Of a stretch of 46,035 nucleotides of DNA, positions 31,613 to 39,731 are shown one piece after another. The stretch comes from Chloroflexota bacterium (lineage in GTDB: Bacteria > Chloroflexota > Anaerolineae > Anaerolineales > VGOW01). Below the pieces are notes generated by a model, which did no database searches, was not told where the DNA came from, and saw only the letters and a program-made list of their open reading frames with translations. Location: the NCBI GenBank assembly GCA_016213135.1, contig JACRBQ010000021.1, forward strand, positions 1 through 46,035, given 5' to 3'. How positions within the stretch are numbered: position 1 is the stretch's first letter; the number at the start of each line of letters is the position of its first letter. A program made the translations under genes and the position numbers.

Positions 31613-31898
31613 GGTGCTTTCTCCTCCTTAAGGCTAATGTGTGGCTGGTTGCGGGGGGACGGAATCATGGTTCAATTGCCGGTTCGTTTCACCTCCTGTC
31701 GGTTGCTGAACGGTGGGGCAGAGTATAACCCAAGTCAGTCTCTATGAAAATGGGGGAGAGTGGAACATCACCGTGCCAGCAAGATCACTGCCGATAGCGC
31801 TTCGACGGGATACTCCCCAGCATCAATCATCGGTTCCGCTCCCGGCTCAGAAAGATCACAACCGTAGGGCAAGATACAGAGCGGCAGCCGGTCTCCAG
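31613..31898 (-). promoter_or_regulatory. Leader and upstream region of the aap operon
   Basis: No gene is seen here. Read on the minus strand, a TATACT box at 31727-31722 could be the -10 of the aap promoter; the -35 region (near TTTTCA) is weak. The ribosome-binding site of aapJ is at about 31624-31631. A second G-A-C-A-G-G-A-G-G-T motif near 31690 has no matching start codon in frame with a longer gene. Confidence 0.35.
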
Positions 31899-31964
31899 CA
31901 GAGATGATTTTCATCCCCCTATCCAGTGTCTTTCGTCCATTCCCAAATCCCCCCAATTTGCATC
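31899..31964. repeat. Direct repeat bracketing the amino-acid transporter operon, right copy
   Basis: This copy matches 27030-27101 in the same orientation; 31927-31964 differs by a single extra C. It ends just before the hypA ribosome-binding site. The two copies enclose the whole inverted aap operon and separate the hydrogenase genes from the hyp genes. Confidence 0.7.
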
Positions 31965-31987
31965 AAGATAATCAAGGAGCACTAGCG

Positions 31988-32335
31988 ATGCACGAAAGCG
32001 GCCTCACCGAAGATTTGTTTGCCCATACGATGCAACACGCGCGCGAGGCCAACGCCCGCCGCGTGGCCCGCGTGCGCGTCGTCATCGGCGCGCTTTCCGA
32101 CGCCACGCCCGACTCCATCCGTTTCTATTTTGACACGCTGGCCCCAGGCACCATTGCCGAGGGCGCAGAGCTTGAATTTGACACCGCGCCCGGCCAGGCG
32201 CACTGCAATGCCTGTGGGCGCGATGTGATTATTGACGAACTCGCCGCCGTGTGCCCCGTTTGCGGCGAATTCGCCCTCACGATCACCGGCGGCCATTCAG
32301 TCTATTTGGACAGCCTCGATGTTGAAACATCGTAA
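31988..32335 (+). CDS. hypA: Hydrogenase nickel-insertion protein HypA
   Basis: A 115-residue protein that starts M-H-E-S-G-L, with the nickel-binding His2 and Glu3. It has the structural zinc site C-N-A-C-G ... C-P-V-C-G (two CxxC pairs). The ATG at 31988 is 8 nt after A-A-G-G-A-G; the open frame upstream is repeat sequence and not part of the protein. HypA hands nickel to the hydrogenase large subunit, usually together with HypB, which is not in this window. It overlaps hypF by 17 bp. Confidence 0.95.
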   Translation: MHESGLTEDLFAHTMQHAREANARRVARVRVVIGALSDATPDSIRFYFDTLAPGTIAEGAELEFDTAPGQAHCNACGRDVIIDELAAVCPVCGEFALTITGGHSVYLDSLDVETS

Positions 32336-34763
32336 CCGCCTCACCGTCACCGGAGTCGTGCAAGGCGTCGGCTTCCGGCCGTTTGTGTACGGCCTCGCGG
32401 CGCGGCTCGATCTCAAAGGCTGGGTGTGCAATACATCGTCCGGGGTGACGGTTGAAATCGAAGGCGGCCCGGATGCGGTAAGCGAATTTCAGATTTCGCT
32501 GACGCGTGATGCGCCGCCGCTGGCGCGCATCGAGCAAGTCACAGCCGAAGATCTGCCGCCGGACGGCTTCACGCGATTTGAGATTCGCGAGAGTCGCTCC
32601 GAGGCCGGCGCCTTCCAGCCCATTTCTCCCGACATTTCCATTTGTCCCGACTGCCTGCGCGAGTTATTTGATCCAAACGACCGCCGCTACCTTTATCCCT
32701 TCATCAATTGCACCAACTGCGGCCCGCGCTTCACCATCATCAAGGATATCCCCTACGACCGCCCACAGACGACGATGGCTCCGTTTGAAATGTGCCCCGA
32801 CTGCGCGCGTGAATATCACGATCCGCTCAACCGCCGGTTTCACGCCCAGCCGGTCGCTTGTCCCGTGTGCGGCCCGCAAGTCTGGCTAGTTCATTCGGAC
32901 GCTGATGAACGCAGATTGACGCAGATCGAGGCAGAAAAGATCAGCGTTCATCAGCGTTTATCTGCGTCCCTTTACTTGAGTGGTGGTACAGCCATCACGG
33001 AGGCACAACGCCTGCTGGCCGATGGCAAGACCGTCGCCGTGAAAGGTCTCGGCGGTTTTCATCTCGCCTGTGATGCCACAAATAAAGAGGCTGTGGCCGA
33101 ACTGCGCCGCCGCAAAGGCCGAGTGGACAAACCCTTTGCGCTAATGATGGCCGATACGGCCGCCGTCGAGCATTACTGCCACGTCTCGCCCGAAGAACGC
33201 GCCCTGCTCGAATCGCGCGAGCGACCGATTGTGTTGTTGTGGAAACGCGCCGCTGCCGATCCGCCTATTGCCCCTTCCGTCGCCCCTCACCAACGCATGC
33301 TCGGCGTCGTGCTTCCGTATACGCCGCTGCACTATCTGTTGTTTAACAGTGCGTCACTTCATCCTTCACCCTTCATCCCTCATCCTTTGGTAATGACCAG
33401 CGGCAACTTCTCCGAAGAACCGATTGCCACCGGCAACGACGACGCCCTGGGGCGCCTGGCCCCGTTGGCCGATGCGTTTCTGCTTCACGATCGCGATATT
33501 CACATTCGCACTGATGATTCGGTGATGCGCGTTTTCGCGGGGGCGCACGACCGTGCGCCTTTACCCATCCGCCGCTCGCGGGGTTATGCCCCGTTCCCGG
33601 TGAAACTCCCTTTCAGCGTGCCGCCCATCCTCGCCGTCGGCGGCGAACTAAAGAACACGTTTTGCGTCACCCGCGACCGGTATGCATTTATGAGCCACCA
33701 TATTGGCGACATGGAAAATCTCGAAACTCTGCAATCCTTCGAGGAGGGTGTGGCGCATTTTGAATCGCTCTTCCGCATCGCGCCCGAAATCATCGCCTAC
33801 GATCTCCACCCCGATTACCTCAGCACCCGTTACGCCCTCTCAAACTTCCAACTTCAAACTTCAAACTTGAACTCCCCGATCTCCAATCTCAATTCAGCAA
33901 TCCGCAATCCGCAATCAGCAATCAGCATTCCCGTCCAGCATCACCACGCCCACATTGCCGCCTGCATGGCAGAGAACGGACTTGACGGCCAACGGCCGGC
34001 GATCGGCGTCGCCTTCGACGGCACGGGCTACGGCACGGATGGGACGATCTGGGGCGGCGAATTTCTGATTGCCGACTACGCCGGATTCGAACGCGCCGCG
34101 CATTTGGCGTACGTGCCGCTCCCCGGCGGCGACGCCGCCACGCGCAAGCCGGCGCGGGTGGCTCTCGCCCATCTCCTCGCTGCCGGAGTGTCGCTCGACA
34201 GCGATCTCCCTCCGCTCGCCGCACTGTCAGCCACCGAGCAGCGCATCGTCGAGAGGCAAGTGGCCACCGGCCTCAACTCTCCGCCGACCTCCAGCATGGG
34301 GCGGCTGTTCGATGCAGTGGCTTCGATCATTGGTTTGCGGCAAGAGGTGAACTACGAGGGACAGGCCGCCATCGAATTGGAAGCCATCGCCGACCCAATG
34401 GAAACCGGCGCTTACCCCTTTGAAATGGAGCAGGGGAGCATCCTGCCTCAAATCATGATCCGCGCCGTCGTCGAAGGTTTTCGCGCCGGCGTGGCCCCGG
34501 CGGCTCTCGCCGCCCGCTTCCACAATAGCGTGGCGACTCTGATTCGCGACATGAGTGTTCGCCTCCGCGAACAGCACGGACTCAATCAGGTGGCCCTCAG
34601 CGGCGGCGTGTTCCAAAACGTAACGTTGCTGGCAAAATCCCTGATGCTCTTGCAGGCGGCGGGCTTTGAAGTGTTCATTCACCGGCAGGTGCCGCCCAAT
34701 GATGGCGGTATTGCATTGGGGCAGGCGATGGTTGCCTACGCACAAAGCAACACACATTTATAG
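32319..34763 (+). CDS. hypF: Carbamoyltransferase HypF with three repeat-derived insertions
   Basis: An 814-residue protein that activates carbamoyl phosphate for cyanide-ligand synthesis on HypE. Domains: acylphosphatase (T-G-V-V-Q-G-V-G-F-R-P-F, about 9-90), two zinc-finger units (C-P-D-C, C-T-N-C, C-P-D-C, C-P-V-C), a YrdC-like domain (G-L-G-G-F-H-L-A-C-D-A-T), and a Kae1-like domain with V-Q-H-H-H-A-H-I-A-A, F-D-G-T-G-Y-G-T-D and L-S-G-G-V-F-Q-N. It is longer than usual (about 750) because three segments, near residues 194-217, 346-357 and 507-537, come from short tandem repeats. All catalytic motifs are intact, so it is probably functional. The start at 32319 lies within the end of hypA. 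Confidence 0.94.
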   Translation: MLKHRNRLTVTGVVQGVGFRPFVYGLAARLDLKGWVCNTSSGVTVEIEGGPDAVSEFQISLTRDAPPLARIEQVTAEDLPPDGFTRFEIRESRSEAGAFQPISPDISICPDCLRELFDPNDRRYLYPFINCTNCGPRFTIIKDIPYDRPQTTMAPFEMCPDCAREYHDPLNRRFHAQPVACPVCGPQVWLVHSDADERRLTQIEAEKISVHQRLSASLYLSGGTAITEAQRLLADGKTVAVKGLGGFHLACDATNKEAVAELRRRKGRVDKPFALMMADTAAVEHYCHVSPEERALLESRERPIVLLWKRAAADPPIAPSVAPHQRMLGVVLPYTPLHYLLFNSASLHPSPFIPHPLVMTSGNFSEEPIATGNDDALGRLAPLADAFLLHDRDIHIRTDDSVMRVFAGAHDRAPLPIRRSRGYAPFPVKLPFSVPPILAVGGELKNTFCVTRDRYAFMSHHIGDMENLETLQSFEEGVAHFESLFRIAPEIIAYDLHPDYLSTRYALSNFQLQTSNLNSPISNLNSAIRNPQSAISIPVQHHHAHIAACMAENGLDGQRPAIGVAFDGTGYGTDGTIWGGEFLIADYAGFERAAHLAYVPLPGGDAATRKPARVALAHLLAAGVSLDSDLPPLAALSATEQRIVERQVATGLNSPPTSSMGRLFDAVASIIGLRQEVNYEGQAAIELEAIADPMETGAYPFEMEQGSILPQIMIRAVVEGFRAGVAPAALAARFHNSVATLIRDMSVRLREQHGLNQVALSGGVFQNVTLLAKSLMLLQAAGFEVFIHRQVPPNDGGIALGQAMVAYAQSNTHL
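32899..32969. repeat. Repeat insertion 1 in hypF (GCTGATGAACGCAGATT type)
   Basis: GACGCTGATGAACGCAGATT at the left end and A-T-C-A-G-C-G-T-T-C-A-T-C-A-G-C-G-T-T then A-T-C-T-G-C-G-T-C-C at the right end are inverted versions of one motif, so the insert can fold. It encodes a stretch around D-A-D-E-R-R-L-T-Q-I-E between the last zinc finger and the YrdC domain. Confidence 0.7.
33354..33388. repeat. Repeat insertion 2 in hypF (TTCATCCTTCACCC type)
   Basis: Degenerate T-T-C-A-T-C-C/C-C-T-T-C-A units encode S-L-H-P-S-P-F-I-P-H-P within the YrdC-like domain, just before L-V-M-T-S-G-N-F-S. The insertion is small and keeps the frame. Confidence 0.6.
33840..33929. repeat. Repeat insertion 3 in hypF (CAACTTCAAACTT and AATCCGCAATC types)
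   Basis: Two unit types in a row, A-A-C-T-T-C-A-A and then C-A-A-T-C-C-G-C-A-A-T-C-A-G, encode a low-complexity peptide of S, N, Q, L, I and P (for example L-Q-T-S-N-L-N-S-P-I) directly before I-P-V-Q-H-H-H-A-H. The A-A-T-C-A-G-C-A-A-T-C type also occurs in hdrA near 21475-21500. Confidence 0.75.
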
Positions 34764-34773
34764 GAGGCTGCTC

Positions 34774-35037
34774 ATGTGTCTCGGAATCCCCGGCAAGGTC
34801 ATCGAACTGTACCAGGCCAACGGCATGAAGATGGGCAAGGTGGATTTTGGCGGCGTGGTAAAAGAAGCCTGCCTAGAATACTTGCCCGAAATTCAAGTCG
34901 GCGATTACACCATCATTCACGTCGGCTTTGGCATCAGCCAGTTAGACGAGGATGAAGCACAGCAGACTTTGAAACTTCTACGCGAGATGGATATGCTGGC
35001 GGGGGAGTTGCCGGAGCTGGCAGATCGCGAAACGTGA
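34774..35037 (+). CDS. hypC: Hydrogenase assembly chaperone HypC
   Basis: An 87-residue protein that starts M-C-L-G-I-P-G-K-V, with the essential Cys2 that binds the Fe(CN)2CO unit with HypD. The OB-fold strands continue through V-D-F-G-G-V and G-D-Y-T-I-I-H-V-G-F. The start at 34774 has A-G-G-A-G-G six bases before it. It lies 10 bp after hypF and ends in a palindromic element before hypD. It serves as chaperone for the hydrogenase large subunit. Confidence 0.95.
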   Translation: MCLGIPGKVIELYQANGMKMGKVDFGGVVKEACLEYLPEIQVGDYTIIHVGFGISQLDEDEAQQTLKLLREMDMLAGELPELADRET

Positions 35038-35070
35038 TGCGTGACAGGACGCGTCACGTGTCATGCATCA
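35034..35070. repeat. Palindromic element between hypC and hypD
   Basis: GTGATGC near the hypC stop pairs with GCATCAC at 35064-35070, and GTGAC pairs with GTCAC inside. The element overlaps the hypC stop codon and ends about 20 bp before the hypD start, so it could affect hypD translation. Confidence 0.55.
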
Positions 35071-35092
35071 CGGACTGTTGGGAGGCTGCGCC

Positions 35093-36244
35093 ATGAAATT
35101 CATAGATGAATACCGCGACGAAGCGCTCACGCGCAATCTGCTCGACGAGATTCGGCGCACGGTGACCCGCCATTGGACGATGATGGAAGTGTGCGGCGGA
35201 CAGACGCACTCGATTCTCAGGAGCGGCCTCGATCAACTTCTGCCGCCGGAGATCGAGTTGGTACACGGCCCCGGCTGTCCGGTGTGCGTGACCCCGCTCG
35301 AATTAATTGACAAAGCCATCGCGCTGGCTTCGCGCCCGGACGTGATCTTCGTGTCGTACGGCGACATGCTTCGCGTCCCCGGCTCCGAGCGCGATTTGTT
35401 CAGCGTCAGAGCCGCCGGGGGCAACGTGCGCGTCGTCTATTCGCCGCTCGATTCGCTCAAGATCGCGCGGGAGAACCCCGACAAGACGGTGGTCTTCTTC
35501 GGCATCGGCTTTGAAACGACGGCCCCGGCCAACGCCATGGCAGTGGTGCAGGCCAAAGCGCAGGGCATCAGCAATTTCGCCATGCTCGTCTCGCACGTCA
35601 CCGTGCCGCCCGCCATCTGCGCGCTTATGGAATCGCCCGACGTGCGCGTGGACGCCTTTCTGGCGGCCGGGCACGTCTGCACCGTGATGGGCTATTGGGA
35701 ATACGAACCGCTGGCAAAGAAATACAACGTGCCGGTGGTGGTCATGGCGTTCGAGCCGGTGGACATTGCGCGCGCGATACTGATGTGCGTGAGGCAATTG
35801 GAAGAGGGCCGGGCCGAAGTGGAAAACGCTTACGCCCGTTCGGTGCGGCGCGAGGGCAACGTGGCGGCGCAGAGAGTCATCAACGAAGTATTCGAGCCGT
35901 GCGACCGCCCGTGGCGCGGCATCGGCGTCATCCCGCAGAGCGGCTACAAGTTCCGCGAGGCGTACGCCGCGTACGACGCCGAACTGCGCTTCCCAGAAGT
36001 CCAGACGATTGCAACCCAAGAATCAACTTTGTGCATGAGCGGGCTTGTTTTGCAGGGACTCAAGAAACCGAATCAATGCCCGGCCTTCGGCAAAGAATGC
36101 ACGCCGCAGACTCCGCTGGGGGCGACGATGGTGTCGTCGGAGGGCGCGTGCGCGGCGTATTACCGCTACGGGCGCTACGCGGAACTACAAACTTCAAACT
36201 CTCAACCTCAAACGCTCCGGTCTCGCGAGACGGCCGCCGGGTGA
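35093..36244 (+). CDS. hypD: Hydrogenase iron-cyanide assembly protein HypD
   Basis: A 383-residue protein with the HypD cysteine motifs: [20 protein letters not shown], and the C-terminal [4Fe-4S] ligands in [12 protein letters not shown] and G-A-C-A-A-Y-Y-R-Y. With HypC it builds the Fe(CN)2CO centre. The ATG at 35093 follows G-G-G-A-G-G. The last 18 or so residues ([10 protein letters not shown] and onwards) come from an interspersed repeat and extend the normal C-terminus. All catalytic cysteines lie before the extension. Confidence 0.95.
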   Translation: MKFIDEYRDEALTRNLLDEIRRTVTRHWTMMEVCGGQTHSILRSGLDQLLPPEIELVHGPGCPVCVTPLELIDKAIALASRPDVIFVSYGDMLRVPGSERDLFSVRAAGGNVRVVYSPLDSLKIARENPDKTVVFFGIGFETTAPANAMAVVQAKAQGISNFAMLVSHVTVPPAICALMESPDVRVDAFLAAGHVCTVMGYWEYEPLAKKYNVPVVVMAFEPVDIARAILMCVRQLEEGRAEVENAYARSVRREGNVAAQRVINEVFEPCDRPWRGIGVIPQSGYKFREAYAAYDAELRFPEVQTIATQESTLCMSGLVLQGLKKPNQCPAFGKECTPQTPLGATMVSSEGACAAYYRYGRYAELQTSNSQPQTLRSRETAAG

Positions 36245-36300
36245 GAGCACGCTTTGGAGTTTGCCCTTTGGAGTTTGAAGTTTGAATTTTGGAGTTTGAA
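36186..36300. repeat. Inverted degenerate repeats at the hypD-hypE junction
   Basis: A-A-C-T-T-C-A-A-A-C-T and A-A-C-C-T-C-A-A-A-C-G units inside the end of hypD are the inverse of G-G-A-G-T-T-T-G-A-A-G-T-T-T-G-A units in the gap, with a G-G-T-C-T-C-G-C-G-A-G-A-C-G turn between them. The transcript could fold here. The only G-G-A-G near the hypE start is part of this repeat. Confidence 0.7.
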
Positions 36301-36305
36301 TCGCG

Positions 36306-37394
36306 ATGCCTCTTCAATTTTCCTCCTGGACTTGCCCCCTGCCCTTGAAACACTATCCCACGGTGGTGATGGGGCACGGCAGCGGCGGCAAGATGATGGC
36401 CGACCTCATCCAGCATTTGTTTGCGCCGCTGTTCAACAATGAACTGCTCGGGCAACTGGGCGACTCGACGGTGCTCGACTTCCCGGCCAATGGGGCCGGC
36501 CCGGCCCGGCTCGCTTTCACCACCGACTCGTTCGTCGTCAGCCCGTTGATCTTCCCCGGCGGCGACATCGGCGAACTGGCAGTCAACGGCACGGCGAATG
36601 ATCTGGCCATGAGCGGCGCGCGGCCGCTGTTTTTGAGCGCAGGTTTTATTTTGGAAGAGGGCCTGCCGATGGAGACGCTCGGGCGCATTGCCACCTCGGT
36701 GGCTGCCGCCTGCCGCGAAGCCGGAGTGCAGTTGGTGGCAGGCGACACCAAAGTGGTGAACAAGGGACACGGCGACGGGCTGTACATCAACACCTCGGGC
36801 CTTGGCGTGATTCCGTCGGGCCTGGATATCGCTCCCAACCGCGCCCGGCCGGGCGACGCCGTCCTCGTCAGCGGCACCCTGGGCGATCATGGCATGGCGA
36901 TCATGTCGGTGCGCGAGGGGTTGGAGTTTGAAACGGTCATCGAAAGCGACACCGCGCCGTTGAATGGATTGGTCGAAGCGATGCTCGCCGCCACACGAGG
37001 GGGCGAACACACGGGTTCGCCCATACATTGTTTGCGCGACGCCACCCGCGGCGGGCTGGCGGCCGTGCTCAACGAACTGGCGACGGCTTCGGGCGTGGGC
37101 ATTGAGTTCGACGAGCGGCGCGTGCCGGTGAATACGGCCGTGCACGCTGCCTGCGAAATGTTGGGCTTCGATCCTTACTACGTTGCAAATGAGGGGAAAC
37201 TGGTGGCGATTGTTCCCGCCGCCGATGCCGACGCCGTGTTGGCCGCCATGTGCGCTCATCCGTTTGGGCAACAGGCCGCCCGGATTGGGACGGTGGTGGC
37301 CGAACACCCCAGACTGGTCGTTGCCCGCACCGCCATCGGCGGCTCACGAGTGGTAGATTTACCGGCGGGGGAATTGCTGCCGCGTATTTGTTGA
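36306..37394 (+). CDS. hypE: Carbamoyl-dehydratase HypE
   Basis: A 362-residue PurM-like protein ending in L-P-R-I-C, whose terminal cysteine carries the thiocarbamate that becomes cyanide. Family segments include M-G-H-G-S-G-G-K-M-M, the A-F-T-T-D-S-F-V-V-S-P loop, N-D-L-A-M-S-G-A, G-D-T-K-V-V and L-R-D-A-T-R-G-G-L. Between E-A-M-L-A-A and H-C-L-R-D-A-T a short dispersed palindromic element adds about seven residues. The ATG at 36306 lacks a clear ribosome-binding site apart from the repeat-borne G-G-A-G. It is the last hyp gene and ends 8 bp before the convergent SDR gene. Confidence 0.94.
   Translation: MPLQFSSWTCPLPLKHYPTVVMGHGSGGKMMADLIQHLFAPLFNNELLGQLGDSTVLDFPANGAGPARLAFTTDSFVVSPLIFPGGDIGELAVNGTANDLAMSGARPLFLSAGFILEEGLPMETLGRIATSVAAACREAGVQLVAGDTKVVNKGHGDGLYINTSGLGVIPSGLDIAPNRARPGDAVLVSGTLGDHGMAIMSVREGLEFETVIESDTAPLNGLVEAMLAATRGGEHTGSPIHCLRDATRGGLAAVLNELATASGVGIEFDERRVPVNTAVHAACEMLGFDPYYVANEGKLVAIVPAADADAVLAAMCAHPFGQQAARIGTVVAEHPRLVVARTAIGGSRVVDLPAGELLPRIC
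37000..37026. repeat. Palindromic element inside hypE
   Basis: GGGCGAACACACGGGTTCGCCC is an imperfect palindrome related to the element in hdrA at 21911-21938. It encodes G-E-H-T-G-S-P-I, which is not part of usual HypE sequences. Confidence 0.7.
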
Positions 37395-37402
37395 GGCAGT
37401 GA

Positions 37403-38128
37403 TCATTGCATCCACGGGTCTTCGAAGTTGCGCACGATCACCGGCCCGAAATCGAGGTTGCGCGGCGCAGTGACCAGCCAACGCACGAGGTCGGCAACCT
37501 GCGCGGATTTCATCATGCGGCGGCGGACGTCCGCCGGGGCATCCTGATCCCACAGCGGGGTCTCCACCGCCGCCGGGCACACGGCCAGGGCCCGGATGCC
37601 GTGCGGCTTGCCTTCCAACGCCAGCACCTCGGTCAGGCCGTTGAGACCGTGTTTGCTGGCGCAATAGGCCGCCTCGTCGAGATAACCCTGCACCGCCGCC
37701 ATTGAACTGACGTTGATAATCTGCCCCCGGCTGTGCCGCAGGTGCGGCCACGCCGCCCGGCACAGCAGAAACGCGCCGCGCAGATTGACGTTGAGGATCT
37801 CGTCCCACAGCGCGGTCGAAGTCTGAGTGAGCGAAGCCGGGCGCATCAGGCCGGCGTTGTTGACAAGCACATCGAGGCGGCCAAACGTGTGAATGGTTTC
37901 GGCTACCAAAGCCGCCACCTGCGCCTCATCGGCCACATCGGTGGGGATGACACTGGCCTCGCCCGCGGCGGCCCCGATCGCATCGGCCACAGCCTGCAAC
38001 GGTTCGCGCCTGCGACCGGCGAGCGCGCACTTGGCGCCCTCGGCAGCCAGCGCCTGCGCAATGGCCGCCCCCAGCCCGCTGCCCGCGCCGGTGACAATGG
38101 CGACCGCGCCGGATAATTTTTGGATCAT
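37403..38128 (-). CDS. Short-chain dehydrogenase/reductase
   Basis: A 241-residue classical SDR: cofactor loop V-T-G-A-G-S-G-L-G, N-N-A-G at about 90, catalytic Ser in N-V-S-S-M, and Y-C-A-S-K. A-G-R-R after the second strand suggests NADP(H). It overlaps the FGGY-kinase gene by 4 bp (ATGA), so it is the last gene of the long minus-strand operon, and probably oxidises or reduces a sugar or polyol intermediate. The substrate cannot be read from sequence. Confidence 0.88.
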   Translation of the reverse strand: MIQKLSGAVAIVTGAGSGLGAAIAQALAAEGAKCALAGRRREPLQAVADAIGAAAGEASVIPTDVADEAQVAALVAETIHTFGRLDVLVNNAGLMRPASLTQTSTALWDEILNVNLRGAFLLCRAAWPHLRHSRGQIINVSSMAAVQGYLDEAAYCASKHGLNGLTEVLALEGKPHGIRALAVCPAAVETPLWDQDAPADVRRRMMKSAQVADLVRWLVTAPRNLDFGPVIVRNFEDPWMQ

Positions 38129-39651
38129 GCTTCCCTCTGACTCGGCAAAGTTCGGGCTTCGTTAACTGCCCGGGCAACCTGCCGATAAGCGGCTACACGC
38201 TCCAGGTACAGGGTGGACAATGCTGCATTGGGCAACACGCGTTGCACGGGTGGTTGGAGTCGGGCGATTCCTTCATCCAACGAGGCAAAAGCGTGAGCGC
38301 CCCACCCCGCCAGCATCGCCCCGCCCAGCGCCGCCCAGTCGGCATAGCTGGCGACCACGATCGGCACGCCGCTCACGTCGGCCAGAATTTGCGGCCACAC
38401 CGGGCTGCGGGTTGCCCCACCGGCTAACCACAATTCTTCGACCGGAATGCCCGAGGCCCGAAGCTCATCCAGCGCCCAGCGCACCTCGTAGGCGCAGCCT
38501 TCGAGAACGGCCCGGCTCATGTCAGCCCGCGTGTGCACCAGTTCCATGCCGATGAAGCCGCCGCCCGGCGCGGCGTTGGGCACTTGCGATGGCCCATTCA
38601 GCGAAAGGAACAACAGTCCTTGACTGCCGGGAGGGCTGCACCTCACTGCTTCATTCAACCACTCATACGCCCGTTGGTTGTCGAGAGGGCCGTCCGAGTC
38701 CGGCGCCTGCCAAATTTGACGGAGCCACCAATCCACCGTGGCCCCGAACCCGCCCACCAACTGCCCCTGCAACCAGCAGTGCGGCACGGCGTGGAAGTAC
38801 ACGTTCACCCACGGGGGGGCGGCCTCGGGCGACGGTGTGGCGACGACGCTCATGAGCACCCAGGCCGTGCCGGTGGACAGCATCACTTTGCCCGGAGCCG
38901 TCATGCCCATAGCCAGACCGGCGCAGGGTTGGTCATTGCCTCCGGCGATCACCGGCGTGCCCGCAGGCAAGCCGGTGAGCGAGGCAATGTCCGCTGCGAT
39001 CTCGCCAACTTGCCGACCCGCCCAGCCGATCTCCGATTGCATGCCGGGGTTGACGCCGCCGATGGCGCACAAGGTCTCACTCCACTGCCCGGTGATGACA
39101 TCCACCAGCAGCATCTCGGAGGCGGCGGATAGGTCGGTGGCGAAGTTGCCGGTGAGGCGATGAATGAGGAAGTCGGCCACGCCGAGAAACCTGGCAGCGG
39201 CGGCGTGCACATCGGGGCGGTGTCGGCGAAGCCAGCCGATAGACGGCAACGGCAAACCGGCAAAAGGGTGCCAGCCGCTCAATCGTCGGATGGTGTCTGC
39301 GGTGCCATCCGCCTGCCACTGCTGCGTTACGCTCTGGCTGCGGGTGTCGAGCCAGGTGATCATCGAATAGACCGGATCGCCCCCCGGCCCGGCGGGGATG
39401 ATGGAGCCAGCCTGTGCCGCCAACGCCAATGACAGGATGCGATAGCCGCTGGACTGGCTGACGATATCGCTCAGCACTCGGAGGAGCGCCTGCCAGACCG
39501 CCTCCGGGTCTTGCTCCACCCAGCCCGGCTGGGGCGTCAGAAAGGGATAAGACTGGCTGGCGGCAGCCACCTCGCGGCCGGCGAGGTCGAGGAGAATGGC
39601 TTTAGTGGCGGAGGTACCGATGTCAATTCCCAAAACAGCGTCTGGCGTCAC
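38125..39651 (-). CDS. FGGY-family carbohydrate kinase
   Basis: A 508-residue sugar kinase with the N-terminal phosphate loop G-I-D-I-G-T-S-A-T-K-A, a G-G-N-D-Q-P-C-A-G catalytic segment with the general-base Asp, and the C-terminal ATP loop L-A-G-G-A-T-R-S. It is closest in pattern to xylulokinase and gluconate/AI-2-type kinases. The GTG start at 39651 has G-G-A-G-G-A six bases upstream, and this ribosome-binding site is the tail of a 61-bp dispersed hairpin element. Together with the aldolase upstream it suggests phosphorylation and then cleavage of a ketose or similar compound. Confidence 0.88.
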   Translation of the reverse strand: MTPDAVLGIDIGTSATKAILLDLAGREVAAASQSYPFLTPQPGWVEQDPEAVWQALLRVLSDIVSQSSGYRILSLALAAQAGSIIPAGPGGDPVYSMITWLDTRSQSVTQQWQADGTADTIRRLSGWHPFAGLPLPSIGWLRRHRPDVHAAAARFLGVADFLIHRLTGNFATDLSAASEMLLVDVITGQWSETLCAIGGVNPGMQSEIGWAGRQVGEIAADIASLTGLPAGTPVIAGGNDQPCAGLAMGMTAPGKVMLSTGTAWVLMSVVATPSPEAAPPWVNVYFHAVPHCWLQGQLVGGFGATVDWWLRQIWQAPDSDGPLDNQRAYEWLNEAVRCSPPGSQGLLFLSLNGPSQVPNAAPGGGFIGMELVHTRADMSRAVLEGCAYEVRWALDELRASGIPVEELWLAGGATRSPVWPQILADVSGVPIVVASYADWAALGGAMLAGWGAHAFASLDEGIARLQPPVQRVLPNAALSTLYLERVAAYRQVARAVNEARTLPSQREA

Positions 39652-39656
39652 TATAA

Positions 39657-39717
39657 TCCTCCAGATAAATCTTTTCCGCGCCAGACCTTTAGGGTCTCGA
39701 AGACCCTAAAGGTCTCT
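39657..39717. repeat. 61-bp hairpin element with embedded ribosome-binding site, copy 2 (inverted)
   Basis: On the minus strand this is the same 61-base sequence as at 23860-23920 with one mismatch, including the 15-bp stem AGACCTTTAGGGTCT with its 3-nt loop (arms 39683-39697 and 39701-39715). Its T-C-T-G-G-A-G-G-A end lies 6 nt before the GTG of the kinase gene and probably serves as its ribosome-binding site. It fills the gap after the aldolase gene. Confidence 0.88.
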
Positions 39718-39731
39718 CCTATGATGGGGTT

